Source of the DNA: Clitoria ternatea
Lineage: Eukaryota > Streptophyta > Magnoliopsida > Fabales > Fabaceae
Direction: 5' to 3'
DNA: 64,000 nucleotides
NCBI GenBank assembly: GCA_037962975.1
Contig: CM075670.1
Location: 79,115,501 to 79,179,500, forward strand
This document shows, one piece after another, positions 12,151 through 23,155 of this stretch. Numbering within the stretch: position 1 is the stretch's first letter; each line of letters starts with the position of its first letter. The notes beneath the pieces were generated by a model, which ran no database searches, was not told the DNA's origin, and saw nothing but the letters and a program-made list of their open reading frames with translations. Both the position numbers and the translations under genes were made by a program.

Positions 12151-12426
12151 GAACATATATATTTTGTGTTGACTGTTAATGCTTCTAGTTCTAAAATGAT
12201 AACATCTACCTCTAATGCTATTGAACCTAAAAGAAGTAAAAAGCAAAGACTAGTTTTGGACCAAATTGATATTGAGGATATGGATATTTGATCTGAAGAA
12301 TTAATTCAATGTTACATGTTGGAAGAAGATGTATTTTTTTTTGGAAAGATGTTGTAAAAAATGAAATAGGTTATATAATGAGTAATCATACATAGGAACT
12401 TGTTGAACTTTCTTTTGCTAGCAAAC
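12150..12426 (+). pseudogene. Ty1/copia pol fragment, integrase-RT linker
   Basis: In-frame residues NASSSKMITSTSNAIEPKR are followed by KNEIGYIMSNHT and ELVELSFAS, the typical spacer leading into copia reverse transcriptase. A TAG sits where the family has Trp (SNHTWELV). The fragment stops exactly at the target duplication CAAAC (12422-12426) of the solo LTR. Coding continues on its far side at 13983. Confidence 0.85.
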
Positions 12427-13982
12427 TGTTAGACCCGAGTATAATGTTGTAGAAAACTTGTTAACTTCGTGTTACTGTTGGGTCTTTTAATTGGCAAGCG
12501 CACCAATTGTTTGTAGTTTTCAAAATTTAGATATCGTTCCACTGGGATTGAAAGTCCAATAATTACAGTAATTTTCTAGTTACTATGGTAAAGTTATCAA
12601 AACCTAATCACAAAAGAATAATTTATATACAATATATACAATATTCACAAGATTGCATAGCTGAATTATTCATGTGATAAAAAGAAAATAACAATCTATC
12701 TAAAAAGTTGAGTTGCAATTTAGAATAACTAAGATACTTAAGGATAAAACACAGATAAACAAATTATGTTAGAATTTGGATCCCTAATCTAGAATACCAA
12801 TGGAGGAACTCAAGACATGCATATTTAATCATCAAGTTCTTATCATTGCAGTTTAAAATCATTATAACCGATCCCTTGTGATATAAATTCTAAGTATTCA
12901 CCGTAAAGTCCGATCCCTCGTGAGCTTTCTCAATAAAAACTTGCAATAAGTCCTGACCTTATGGCAATAATAATCACCAATTCTATCCCTAGTAATTGGT
13001 ATATTAAGGATATTCCAACTTTTACTTTTGTTAAATCAAGTTTTAATAAGGCATGAATAATCATTCTCCCGTTTGACATTCACACTAATAAAACAAGTTT
13101 CAATACGCATAAAGATCATTCTCCCGTTTGACGTTCATACTAATAAAAGATTGAAATACTAACATGCACTTGAATCATAAACATTCAGAGATCAAATTCA
13201 CAACATCATAATCAATAGACTAGTTCACCAATTCCAACATAAACAAATTAGTTACACATGGTGAAAGTAAATACAACACTTACAGTAATTGACATTACAA
13301 AGGCGATGGAAACTTCACGGTACAACGATCACAATACTACACAACACTCTCAAGTATCTAGAAAACTATTCTAGAACTATAAACTCACAAAAGAACCATT
13401 CAAACACGAGTGTATAAGAGAAGAAGAGAACTCAAAATGTGAGATGGGATGCTTAGAAGTGTGGAGAATGGCCCTATTTATAGGACTGAGGAAGGGTGCT
13501 GATGCTATGCGCCAGCCTAACGCTACGCGTCAGTTCCCTGACTCAGCCTCCATTAATCAGCTCGAAGTGGCCATTATTGTATAATTATTTTAATTAATCA
13601 TGCCCAGACAGATATGCCTTGTCCCTCAATTCGGCTTGGACACTTGTGGGTAGTGGAGGGGTCATTGGCTAAGTGCTTGACCACCTGTAAGTGGTGTCCA
13701 CGTAGCTCCTGACGCTACGCGTGGCTGACGCGTAGCGTCAACATCAGAAGTTCCCACGCTATGCGTGGTGTTGATGCTACGCATCAGCTCTCCAGTTCTT
13801 CAATTTTTCTCTTTAAATTCTTCACATTTTTACTGTAAAACTAGAAAAAATTGATCAAGGACAGATTATTTTCATCAACATCTATTTATTGAATTTTAAA
13901 CCTAAATTTCTAACAAATTTACCAAATTCTTATTCTTTTTACAAAATTTTTATTAAAGATTTTATTGTAAATTTGACTAACA
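12427..13982. mobile_element. Solo LTR with CAAAC target-site duplication
   Basis: The 1556-bp segment begins TGTTAGACC and ends GACTAACA, so its ends form the inverted repeat TGTTAG/CTAACA. CAAAC occurs immediately before (12422-12426) and immediately after (13983-13987). When one duplication is discounted, the copia frame is continuous across the site, which independently confirms both boundaries. It has no internal region, so it is a solo LTR left by unequal recombination. The left part (GGCAAGCGCACCAATTG) resembles the minus-oriented LTR of element C at 55929, so its orientation is probably minus. Confidence 0.9.
13501..13785. repeat. ACGCTACGCGT palindrome cluster in the solo LTR
   Basis: Six related GC-rich motifs lie in an AT-rich LTR, near 13504, 13521, 13711, 13728, 13755 and 13773 (for example AACGCTACGCGTCA, CACGCTATGCGTGG, GATGCTACGCATCA). 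Two of them form a perfect hairpin: arm TGACGCTACGCGT at 13710-13722, loop of 5 bases, and complementary arm at 13728-13740. Confidence 0.85.
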
Positions 13983-15376
13983 CAAACCTATAGGTAATAA
14001 CTGGACTTTAAAAGGAAAATCAGACATGATGAGTCAATTGAAAAAATTTAAAGTGAGACTACTAATTAAAGGTTTTACTCAAAAATATGAAATATACTTT
14101 TTTTAAACCTATTCAGCAGTCACAAAAATTTCCATTATTAGAACTCTGATTACTTCGACGACTATAAATGATATATTATTCATTTAATGAATATGAAAAC
14201 AACTTTTTTAAATGGTGATTTAAATGAGGAAATTGATATAAAGAAACTAGAAGGTTGGGTTGTTATTGGTCAAGAACACAAGGTTTTCAAACTTAAAAAA
14301 TCTTTATATGATTTGAAACACGCACCAAAAAATTGGTATGAGAAGTTTAACAATGCTACGATTAAACATGGTTTTATTGTGAATTCATCTTATACTTTTG
14401 TATACACAAGGTTATTTGAATATGGTTAAGTGATAATATCCTTATAGGTCGATAATATGTTAGTTTTTGGAACAACTTTGGATGTGATTAACCAAACAAA
14501 ATTGTTTTTATATTCCAAATTTGAAATAAAAGATTTGGAAAAGTCGATGTTATCTTGAAAATAAAGATAAAGAAAATAAAAAAAAGGGTTTTTCTCTAAA
14601 TCAATCATACTAGATTGAAAAGCTTTTAAAAAAATTGAACAACTTTGATGTTATACCTACTAGAACTCTTTTTTTATACTAGTGTGTTTAAAAAGGAACA
14701 ATGGTGATAGCGTGTCTAAATTTGAATATATGGAAATTATTGAAAGTGTTACATTCTTAATGAATTATACTAGGTCTAATATTACATATGTTGTAAGTAG
14801 ATTGAGTCATGATACTTATAATTCAAATGGTGAACATTGGAATATTTTACATAATTTGTTGAAATATTTAAAAGGTGCTATAGATTGGAGTTTTTATTTT
14901 CAAATTTTCCTTTAGTGTTGGAAGGTTATTGTGGTGCAAACAAAGTTTCAGACAAAGACAAGATAAGCTCTACTAGTGGATATATGTTTACTTTGAGTGG
15001 ATGTGCGATTTCCTGGAAGTCTTCAAAACATATATGTGTTGCATGTTTCACTATAGAATTTGAATTCATTGTTGTTGAGCCAGAAGGTCAAGAAGTATGA
15101 TGATTAAAAAGCCTAATAAGTGACATATCTTTATGATGAAGACCTACACCAACAATACCACTTCATTGTGACTCACAAGATGCAATTGGAGTTGTCAATA
15201 ACAATGTTTACAATTTTGAAAAAAGGAACATTCGTGTTAGATATTTTGTTATCAGGCAATTAATTAAAAATAGTATAATTCCCCTTTATTATGTAAGAAG
15301 TAAGAAACATTTAGTTGATCCTTTTACTAGGGTTAACCACCTTAGATATGCTGAGGGGGTGGCTCTTAAGACTTGA
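13983..15376 (+). pseudogene. Ty1/copia pol fragment, reverse transcriptase and RNase H
   Basis: Clear copia RT signatures are present: PIGNNW near 13988, LLIKGFTQKYE, MKTTFLNGDLNEEID at 14190-14240, and HKVFKLKKSLYDLKHAPKNWYEKF at 14278-14350. The RNase H part follows: YLKGAIDWS near 14870, VLEGYCGAN, then STSGYMFTLSGCAISWKSSKH near 14970-15030. The region containing the catalytic YVDD motif (about 14430-14470) is eroded to VDNM. Multiple stops and frameshifts make it inactive. It continues the gene fragments at 8234 and 12150. Confidence 0.92.
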
Positions 15377-16010
15377 ATGAGAAAAGAGTATGGTGGATGC
15401 CTAAATTAATAGGTCAAATTAAGTCATATGATTACTCTAGATGCATTACATTTCATCCTTATGATAAAAAGAAAGTAATGTTTGATTTGAAAAAGATACA
15501 TAGTCTATTGTGGTGGTGCTATTAAAATGCACTTGATGTGTCTTTAAAGTGCTTTTGAGACTTACTTATTTACTTTCAAATTATTTAATAAAAGTTTATT
15601 ATAAAAGTACTTATAGGACACACTATACAAGGGATACAAAATACCTATGTGAATAAATATATGAGGAGGAATGAAAAGTCATCTTCTTTGAAAGATTTGG
15701 GCAATCTTTCTAATAAAACACTTAGATGATTCATAAGGCCGAGAATGAATTCACTTTATTTATCATGGAAGTTAAGGTGTAAGTAATAGGGGTTCCAACC
15801 TTGGCTCAACTAGTTCATGAATAATTTACTTTCTAAACAAAGTGTACTTGTTGGGATATTGACATTCCAACTTCCTTATCTTTTCAAGTCCCACATTAAA
15901 AAAATTTCACCTTCACCATGACTTTATATATTCTTATCCGCTATATTTGGTATCTTAGATATAAAAGCCTAATGTGTAAGATTTCCAACTAGCCTCACAT
16001 ATGCGCATCA
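15377..16010 (+). mobile_element. 3' region and candidate LTR start of the copia element
   Basis: Non-coding sequence follows the RNase H end. TGTTGGGATATTGACATTCC at 15851 has the form of a copia LTR start, and CCCACATTAAA followed by a TATATA run lies downstream. The bases just before it are not a clear polypurine tract, and the right end was not identified. Confidence 0.35.
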
Positions 16011-18700
16011 ACGACTAGGTTGGACACGGGAGAGTCAAAAGATAAAAAAGACATGTTGTTTTTCCTTTGATCTTTCCTTTTTTGTAAAAATTAGTTGTAA
16101 GGGATGATCTGAGCTTCCCATACAACTCTTGCCTAGCAACATTAATGTTCGATTGCACAGATGACTCATAATCATAATATAACTTTCTTTCATCATAACT
16201 AACATATATGCTAATTAAAATACCATTACTATAAGGACAAAAATATACTATCAAAAAAAATTAAAGTAACTTATTAAATTTAAAAAAGATAAATTTTACA
16301 GTAACTTATCACAAAGACAACAGATAAATGGGTGAAATTCCTCTTATACGTGAAGGCAATGTAACTTGGCCATACCTTAGTGACTTTATCATTACGTCCA
16401 TATATTAATTATAGATTTTAGTAAATGGGTGCTTCTTAAGTCCACCTTGTCAGATGAGTTTTCGTAAGTAGCGTAGGGTTTGCCCTATGTCCACAAGTTT
16501 GGCAAGACAAGAAAAGCAGTCCATATAATTTTAAGAATGATGTATCCAAACCTACTCAATTGGTAAACAAACCAAAGGGCTAAAAACAAAATACAACTCC
16601 ATAATTGATCTGAAATAATATGCTCGTGGAACCGATTATAAAGCATATTTGTAATTTAAAAAAAAGTTAAACAATTAAAGTAGCTAGGACCACAAAACTA
16701 AAAAGAATAATCTATACGTATTATAGCTTAATTGTATTATTTTATGCTGCGGAAAAGAAATACAAAAAGCAGAACCAAGAGTAATAAAAACTACTCTAGG
16801 GAGGGGTACCCCGAACTCTAAACGAGTCAGCCATACTTCTACAGTATGTTCTTTCTTTCTTTTGGAGTGGGATGTTATATTTTTTTTATCATCATAATGA
16901 CCCGAGAATTATTTCTAATTAATAAGAAGAGGTTTATTGGTTTACATTTAGAATGATTTTAAATTATTCAAAAAATGAAAAAAAAGAGTAATAATAATTT
17001 ATCACAATTTAACAAACTTATAAATTTTTTACCCATACACATGCTGTTACGAATAATGAAAACTTTGGTTATAAAAACGTTAAATAGTCCTTATGTTAAA
17101 GTTTTATTGTCTAGATTACAGCCCATCAGTTATAGAAATCTATTTCTGAAACAAGAGGATAACAAATAATGAAAATTTAACATATTGACCAATTTCAATT
17201 AGATGCTAAAATAGTCGCGTAAAAGATATTTTGACCCAAAGAAAAGTTAGGTAGCACAATTTTGGCTTAACGAAACTAGTTCTCTTGCGGAGGAACACGG
17301 TGTTTTTGCAGGAGTGAAAAGATCGGCGAGGGTGCAATCATTCACCCGCGTGTGACCACTTTTGAAAGATAACTTATTTACCCATATAATTACATTTTTC
17401 TTTGGACACAAGTTATTAGAATGTGAAAATTGAAAGAAAAACTCATTACTTTTATGATTTTGAAACTGGATTAAATTTTTTTATGAGGACAGCCAGTTAA
17501 TAATTTGATTTTTAAACCTGTAAAAGTATCATTTTAGTATATAAAATCATGTAAATTAAAAAAATACTTCTTAATTTAGAAATTATATTAATTAGTGCAT
17601 ACAATTTAAGAACTAATTTAGAATAATACTCTAATTCAATTCTTTTTATATTATTAATTTAGTATAATATTCTAATTTATTACAAAACTGATTTATTATT
17701 ATTATTTGATTCGGTCCGTATACCGTTTCCGAGATCTAACCACAGGTCATAACCAAAACATGCAAATGCGTCCTGTACAAAACACACAACAATATTAGCT
17801 AGAGAACCTCGACATATAACTTCTTATAATGACTGGAGTCCCTGCAAATCAGTGTCATAGCTAACTTGTCGAGGGTACATCGATAACTAACTTGCAAAAG
17901 ATGTCAAGAATATCTACACAAGTGTTAGCTTTCCCCCATAATTCTTAGATCCGTACCGGCACAATACCATGTGAGACTCAACTATCATCCACCTTTATAA
18001 ATAATTCTCATTTATGACCTACGAAGATACGTTACATTCTTTAACTTATTCTTGAGTTTCGATATTGGATATCTAAACTAATTTGAGTATCAAAGTATCA
18101 TTGTAAGTGATACTATCTTTTGTCTATCAACGTGTTAGACATGTGTAATAAACACAAACTAAACATAGAGGTTCCTGACTCTGTACTGGACTGTATAACA
18201 TAAAAGAGAGAGTTGAAACTAGTACTGACACTAAAGGTGTTATCCCTTTTATTATTATTAATTTTTTATAGTTTAAATTAAAAAGTATACTAATACTTTG
18301 GCCAACTGCGGAAAACTAATAATTTAATATTATTAATATGTAAAAATTATTAAAATGAGTCTAGTTTCTTATATATACACGTAACTAATCCTTAAATAAT
18401 CTAAGCAAAATTCAGGTTTCATCGCATTATACGCCGCTAATAATAATAAAATAATCGAATCTTGTAAAAGAAAAATTAAAGCCAGTCATAAAAATGTTGG
18501 CTTGACAAATTAATTCAAGCAAATAAAGTGAGTATTGTTTGGAAGTTAATTAAAATTATTTTAATAAAGTTGAAATGGGTTTATATTTTAGGAGAGCAAA
18601 TAAGATATATTGAAGTTAACAAGTTGAATAATCATGCTCGATTCAAATAACAAATATCATATTTAGTATTAAAAAAACTGGTTTTTATAGGGATTTTGAG
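16011..18700. other. AT-rich intergenic DNA upstream of the WRKY gene
   Basis: No convincing gene, RNA gene or element was recognised. Short ORFs here lack family motifs. The only structure noted is one half of a duplicated segment at 17295-17362, annotated separately. Confidence 0.5.
17295..17362 (+). repeat. Distal copy of a duplicated CGCG-box segment
   Basis: Contains CATTCACCCGCGTGTGACC followed by ACTTTTG, preceded by GCGAGGGTG. It matches the proximal copy at 18700-18777 in order and composition, with a few small gaps. CCGCGTGTG fits the CGCG box recognised by CAMTA-type factors in plants. Function is inferred. Confidence 0.6.
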
Positions 18701-19140
18701 CACAGTATTCCTACTGGGTGGAGGGAAAGAACGAGGGAGGGTCCACTCATTCATCCGCGTGTGTGTATGACCACTCTTCTCTTCTTTCTTACAGTTGACG
18801 ATGCTCATTTTTCTAGCTTATCTTTTCTGTTCCCTTTATGAATTTCTTTCATAATTCTAAACTTTTTTATTAATAAATTATTTCAAATACCCTTCACTTT
18901 CTCTCTCCTCTTCTTCTTTACTGTGCATTGACGAGACAACGCTTTCAAAACGCTTCATAAACTTCAAAAACTACGCGTCCCTTCCTCTTCACAATCAACA
19001 AAACCCTAACTTTCTCTCTCTTCTCTCTCTCTTTCTTTCCGCGTTTTTTCCCCTCAAATCCATCACTTTCCACGATTCGATTCCAACTTCCACCACCATC
19101 GCCACCACCGATCGTGCTACGCAATTCGTCCGCACAATCC
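18701..19140 (+). promoter_or_regulatory. Proximal promoter and 5' leader of the WRKY57-like gene
   Basis: Includes the proximal copy of the duplicated segment (CATTCATCCGCGTGTGTG near 18749). TTGAC cores, the W-box recognised by WRKY proteins, lie at 18795-18799 and 18928-18932 and would allow auto- or cross-regulation. A strongly CT-rich leader (about 18899-19060) is typical of plant 5' UTRs. No unambiguous TATA box was chosen and the transcription start was not located. Confidence 0.45.
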
Positions 19141-19194
19141 ATGTATGGAAGACAAAGACAGAGGAACCACCTCCGATCCTACCACCGCCGCTGA
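19141..19194 (+). other. Upstream overlapping ORF (17 codons) at the WRKY start
   Basis: An ATG at 19141 lies four bases before the WRKY ATG at 19145, in a different frame, and runs 17 codons to TGA at 19192-19194. Both starts have weak surrounding contexts, though the second has G at +4. If the first ATG is used it would reduce WRKY translation. Whether it lies within the mRNA leader is inferred from the leader position. Confidence 0.5.
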
Positions 19195-21107
19195 GTTCAC
19201 CGGCGAGTCTAGTTGGTCACTCGCCGCCGATGACTCCGACGCCGCCTATTTCCTTTCCGGCGACAGGGAGAGAAGCATACTCAGCGAGTTCGGCTGGAAC
19301 CTCGTACCGGACCAACCGAAACGGACTGGCCCCGACGATGGATTTTGGCTTCCAGATCACTCTTCTCTGACCGGTTCGATCGAACCGACCCCTGCGGCAT
19401 CGTCACGTTCGAATAACCAATCAGTTTCTTCATGCTCCAGCGAAGATCCGCCGGAGAAATCCACCGTCTCCGACGAGAAACCGCCGGAGATACCGTGAGT
19501 TAGTGAAACTAAATACGAAAATAAATAAAAAAGAACTTGCCTTCACTGCTTTCTTTAGCTTTGCTTTTCCTGCGTGCGTGCTTCTCCCTGTGGTGAATTC
19601 GTAATTATCGTAAAATTGAAGGGTGAATAGCGGAATAAGAATAACTGAAAATCTCCACATCAACCAAATCATGATCGAATCAAGTTGTGGTGGTTTGTTT
19701 GTTTGCATGTATCGATTTTTTATATTCTATTTTATTTATTTTATAGTATTTTTAATTTTAATTTCTCCGGAGCCAGTGCAATTCCATGTCCGTACAATCA
19801 AGAATCTTCTCCTCTAACCGAACATTTATGACTGGCCGACTCTTTTGGTCCTCTTTATCTTCTATTGGGGCATTTTGCAATTTTAAAAAGTGAAGGGTTG
19901 AAAAAGTGGGAAATGGGGGTGTAATTGGGAAAAACAAATTTCGGTTTGCCTTTTCGGGTATTTGAAGTTTTAGCGCACTAGCAGTTTAGCACCGCCTTTA
20001 TTGCGGCGGGAATGGCGTATTCCATGGCCATCCAAAGCTTAGCAGAGAATGATAGTAATAATTTAGTGATTTTCATTATTCACGTATTATTGTTGTCATT
20101 ATTACACTTTATTTTGATGAAAGTTGGAATATTCAATGGATCAAAATTAAAGGGGGAGGTGGGGGGAGGGTAAAAAACTAATTGGGCTCCACTTTCTTAT
20201 TTTTTCTTTAATGGTTTTTAGATGAGTTATACTTTTAAACTATAGGAGTATTATACCATTGCTTTTGAGTTTTTTTGGCGTTAATGTGATTCTAACCACT
20301 TGCTGCTTGTGAGCTTAATTTTGTTGTTGTAATTATATGATCATTTTTTAGATTCATATGTTGATACTTTTTACTTTCTAATATGATTTCAATTTACTGC
20401 CATATGATAGCGTTGGCATGGATTAGCATTTTTGTGCTCGCATTTATCATATATGCATTTCTTAACGCATATTGACTCTTAAGTTACAGGAAATAATGTC
20501 TCTTCCCCTAAATCATGCTTGCGTTTTTCATTGTAAGGCGGGTCCGTCTTTCTTTCATTTTTGTTTTTGGGGTGTGCGGTCCATATTTTATGTAGAATTA
20601 ATATTCATTTAGAACTCAGTTGTCCGTAGGTACGAAGGTGTTGTGTGTCTTAGTCATGGGATGGCTACATGCAGAAGTATTTTCTATGTTGGCAAAATGC
20701 AACGAAATTCTTATTTGTTTAGATAAATCATAAGTAGTCATCATTTATGTTGTTTTATTTTGGTGATAAAGGAGAGAGATGGGAAGAAAATAAAAGCAGG
20801 AGACAAGAAATATAAATTATAATAGATGATAAATATGAAAAGAAGAGAGAAGGAAAATGTAGCAGGAAATAGTGTACAATGTGATGTGTGAATATAATTG
20901 TTATATTTTTTAACCTTTAAAGCTCTAAACTGGCATAAAGTGAGGCTTCTAGTGAAATTATTTGAAATGCCTTTGTATCATGGATTTTCCCCGTGTTGGT
21001 GTATTGTTTGGCTAACTAACAAGCTCTCAAATTTTCGTCCAATTTAAGTTACATTGAGTTAGATTTTTAATTATGAAACCTAAGCTTAATTTATCTATGA
21101 ATCTGAT

Positions 21108-21144
<37 letters not shown>

Positions 21145-22419
21145 TAATTAATATAGGCTTTTTTATTTGATCTGAGAACGGGCTATGAAGACATATTGGG
21201 AAGTTAACGAGTCCGTTATATATATGTAGTTAAAAATAAAATTTTAGATAGATTAATATACCTACTTTCTATATATATTAAAGGTAATAAGTTTAAACCT
21301 TTAAAGAAATTAACAATACAATATCAAAATATTATAAAAAAATAAATTTAAATAATAATATTTTTATCATTACATTATTTATATTCATTACATAAGATGG
21401 TCTGATTAGTTTGAAACACTTTTCAAACTTATTGTTGATATTTTGATTTATGTATGAAATATTTTGTAGGAGTAAAAGCAAAAAGAAAGGGCAAAAGCGA
21501 ATACGGCAGCCACGGTTTGCATTTATGACCAAGAGTGAAGTTGATCATCTTGAGGATGGCTACAGATGGAGGAAGTATGGTCAGAAGGCAGTTAAAAATA
21601 GTCCTTTCCCTAGGTTTACAGCTAACTTCCTATCAAATTAAACTTTGATTATATTACCAAAATTCTTACCAATTGCACTATAAGTCTCATATGTAGATCG
21701 TATGACGTGGCTTTTGTTAAATTTTCATTTGTGTGTCAACATGAAAGCAGGCTAACATATACTATTGTTTCAAACTATATTTTTCTTCAACTTTAAGATG
21801 TGCTTCGTAAAGAAAATGAATACTCAGAGAAATGAAATTTGACAAAGTTAATAACATTTGAAACTTGAAAGCAATTTTCGAAAGTTTATTTGGGTTTATA
21901 AACTATGATTTTCATTAACTTTTTTTAAACTTATTTTCATGTAATTTTATCTAGACAAGTTAGTTTATTTTAATAAATTCCTCTAAAATGTAAATGAACA
22001 AGTAGTAATTGTGATTAGACTCATCTACACGATAATTAGTTGTGATTTTCAACAGTTTATATCTAAATCCATAATTAACTGCGCATGAATGTAATTTAGA
22101 GGGAACCTTCCCTCATTTAAATTTTTTTCCCCAAAGGACGCATTTGTTTGGGAATATAAATTTGTAAACAATGAGAGAAAGGTGCAGATTTATATTGATT
22201 CCAGACATGATACATATATAGCATATATCCCTATTTTCAGTAGAAAGGTCATCAGATGAATATTTTTGGCAGTTATCAATATATGATTCCTTGTGCAAAG
22301 CAATTTGGAATAAATTTGCAATAATAACACTGCACAAGAAAAGTTAACTGATAGCATTGAGCTTATTGAAAAGAATAATGATCTTAGCAACCACAAAAAA
22401 ATGTCTTTTTTGGTGTTAA

Positions 22420-22465
<46 letters not shown>

Positions 22466-22947
22466 AAGGGATGATATATGATATAATGTGATACAATTAA
22501 GAAGAGAAAAGCAGAGAATTAATATAAAAGTTCTCATAGATGCATTTACATGTGTTGTGCAGGAGCTACTACCGGTGCACCAACAGCAAGTGCACGGTGA
22601 AGAAGAGGGTTGAACGCTCTTCGGAGGATCCAACGATTGTGATAACTACATATGAGGGCCAACATTGCCATCATACGGTTGGATTTCCTCGAGGGGGAAT
22701 CATTAATCATGAAGGTGTCTTTGGAGGGCAGTCGTTGGCCCCTACAATGTCACAGTTGTATTATCCAGTTCAATTACCCAGAGAGAATAATGATACCTTT
22801 AACACTGTTGCTCGGCCTTGCCAAACACAGGAAGAAGAAGCTGCTGGAGGATCCAGCGCTGTAATGCCTGCTGATGCATCGTCACAACCACCCACAGATG
22901 AAGGGTTGCTTGGAGATATTGTACCCCCGGGAATGCGCATCAGATGA
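19145..22947 (+). CDS. WRKY57: WRKY57-like transcription factor (group IIc), three exons
   Basis: Exons are 19145-19494, 21470-21613 and 22563-22947. Both introns (1975 and 949 bp) are GT-AG and fall after the second base of a codon. The spliced length is 879 nt, or 292 residues. An acidic Ser-rich N-terminus contains ILSEFGWNL. A basic KSKKKGQKRIRQPRFAF stretch (about 119-135) precedes the WRKY domain, with WRKYGQK at 150-156. The zinc finger is C-X4-C-X23-H-X-H (C170, C175, H199, H201), which is group IIc. Intron 2 interrupts the Arg codon after SPFP, the usual WRKY position. The C-terminus GLLGDIVPPGMR matches WRKY57 proteins. The protein should bind W-box DNA in the nucleus. Arabidopsis WRKY57 is linked to drought tolerance and to jasmonate-auxin control of senescence. 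The frame is intact, so the gene is likely functional. Confidence 0.95.
19495..21469 (+). other. Intron 1 of the WRKY57-like gene
   Basis: Donor GTGAGT at 19495 and acceptor TTTTGTAG ending at 21469. The intron is AT-rich, with no nested gene recognised. It holds a (TA)15 tract at 21111-21140. The join restores a Pro codon from CC plus G. Confidence 0.9.
21111..21140. repeat. (TA)15 microsatellite in WRKY intron 1
   Basis: Uninterrupted TA dinucleotides over about 30 bp. Confidence 0.95.
21614..22562 (+). other. Intron 2 of the WRKY57-like gene
   Basis: Donor GTTTAC at 21614 and acceptor GTTGTGCAG ending at 22562. The donor is weaker than the GTGAGT of intron 1. The intron contains a (GA)n tract about 100 bp before the acceptor, and no nested gene was seen. 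Confidence 0.9.
22424..22461. repeat. (GA)n microsatellite in WRKY intron 2
   Basis: About 19 GA units, roughly 100 bp upstream of the exon 3 acceptor. Confidence 0.95.
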
Positions 22948-23104
22948 GAGAATATATTAATTTGATGGTATGTATATATCTCTCTTTCTTTTTTTATTTT
23001 CTGGATTGCATTTTTATCGGTTTTATGGAGCTTTAAAAACTAAAACTTAGGAAATTTTGTTCTTGAAACAATCTAACCACACGGTTATGAATTATAGCTA
23101 ATCA

Positions 23105-23106
<2 letters not shown>

Positions 23107-23152
<46 letters not shown>
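23107..23152. repeat. (AT)n microsatellite 3' of the WRKY gene
   Basis: About 23 uninterrupted AT units. Confidence 0.95.
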
Positions 23153-23155
<3 letters not shown>

